From: Streptomyces barringtoniae
Lineage (GTDB): Bacteria > Actinomycetota > Actinomycetes > Streptomycetales > Streptomycetaceae
Assembly (NCBI RefSeq): GCF_020819595.1
Contig: NZ_JAJHNP010000005.1
Coordinates: forward strand, 124,001 to 188,000
Length of the DNA: 64,000 nucleotides
Direction of reading: 5' to 3'
Shown piece by piece: positions 63,821-64,000 of this stretch (its first letter is position 1; the number at the start of each line of letters is the position of its first letter). The notes beneath the pieces are model-generated. The model saw only the letters and a list, made by a program, of their open reading frames with translations. It was not told the DNA's origin and searched no databases. A program made the translations under genes and the position numbers.

Positions 63821-64000
63821 TTACGGGGTGCCGGTCCCCGCCGGCTTCCGCTGCCGCCGCGCCGCCATCACCGCGTAGACCAGGATCCCGACGAACAGGA
63901 ACAGCACGCCCTGGTACACCGCCGCGTAGCCGGCGCCCGCCATCAGCCAGACGGAGAAGGCGGCCGCGACCGCGGTGATCACCGAGTCCCGCACCAGCCG
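63821..64000 (-). CDS. Amino-acid permease, C-terminal end (partial)
   Basis: The last 59 codons of a gene running off the right edge. Two hydrophobic helices (SVITAVAAAFSVWLMAGAGY and YQGVLFLFVGILVYAVMAA) followed by a basic tail match the end of APC-superfamily amino-acid transporters. It is on the same strand as the esterase and 85 bp upstream of it. Confidence 0.6.
   Translation of the reverse strand, partial: RLVRDSVITAVAAAFSVWLMAGAGYAAVYQGVLFLFVGILVYAVMAARRQRKPAGTGTP

Overview
The window is high-GC, gene-dense chromosomal DNA from an actinomycete, almost certainly Streptomyces. The evidence is a complete conservon (sensor kinase, Roadblock, DUF742 and GTPase genes in order), expanded DUF574 methyltransferases, a SpoIIE-type phosphatase, a MASE1 protein, genus-type GC-rich intergenic hairpin repeats, and many genes that appear to lack a leader. 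I see no prophage, insertion sequence, CRISPR array, rRNA or biosynthetic megasynthase.

Layout. 1-6.6 kb: metallo-beta-lactamase-fold hydrolase, an empty 586-bp gap, then the conservon cvnABCD plus a GAF gene. 6.7-12.9 kb: threonine catabolism (tdh-kbl), a LysR regulator, a B12-type radical SAM enzyme, an XRE-cupin regulator with a GNAT gene, and an MmcQ/YjbR protein. 13-19.8 kb: MFS exporter, split transketolase pair behind a MerR-type promoter, tRNA-Pro copy 1, MASE1 membrane protein, GAF-SpoIIE phosphatase, DUF347 membrane protein. 20-23.1 kb: three-gene operon of a glutamine synthetase-like ligase, a FluG-type amidohydrolase and a degenerate Nudix protein. 23.2-28.3 kb: two DUF574 methyltransferases around a HAD phosphatase, a Dps-DUF3140-HhH stress operon, and a monoacylglycerol lipase-like hydrolase. 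28.4-35.6 kb: thiolase and acyl-CoA ligase, TauE exporter, HAD phosphatase, the cobalamin genes cobK and cobF, zinc-ribbon and DUF309 proteins, then tRNA-Pro copy 2. 36-43.2 kb: an APH(6)/hydroxyurea-type kinase and a GH42 beta-galactosidase locus with its own sugar ABC importer and GntR regulator. 43.3-52.5 kb: a two-armed sugar or cyclitol catabolic locus (RbsB/C/A-type importer, IolE-like isomerase, small protein; Gfo/Idh dehydrogenase, SDR, PhyH dioxygenase; LacI regulator; poly-gamma-glutamate hydrolase-like protein). 52.5-56.6 kb: cupin, small membrane protein, TetR with three tandem operators opposite an MFS pump, tRNA-Pro copy 3, second TetR. 56.7-64 kb: NitT/TauT-type ABC importer divergent from a CitA/CitB-type two-component system, carboxylesterase, and the 3' end of an amino-acid permease.

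How the genes work together. Most blocks are self-contained import-plus-catabolism modules with a local regulator, as is usual on chromosome arms. The GH42 block would import and cleave galactosides, although its importer has no ATPase gene. The 43-52 kb block looks like a dedicated route for an inositol-like or rare sugar. Its unusual part is a Fe(II)/2-oxoglutarate dioxygenase co-transcribed with two NAD(P)-dependent dehydrogenases, and the exact pathway is not one I can name. It is my best candidate for an undescribed system. The split-FluG operon and the MerR-box transketolase promoter are the next most interesting.
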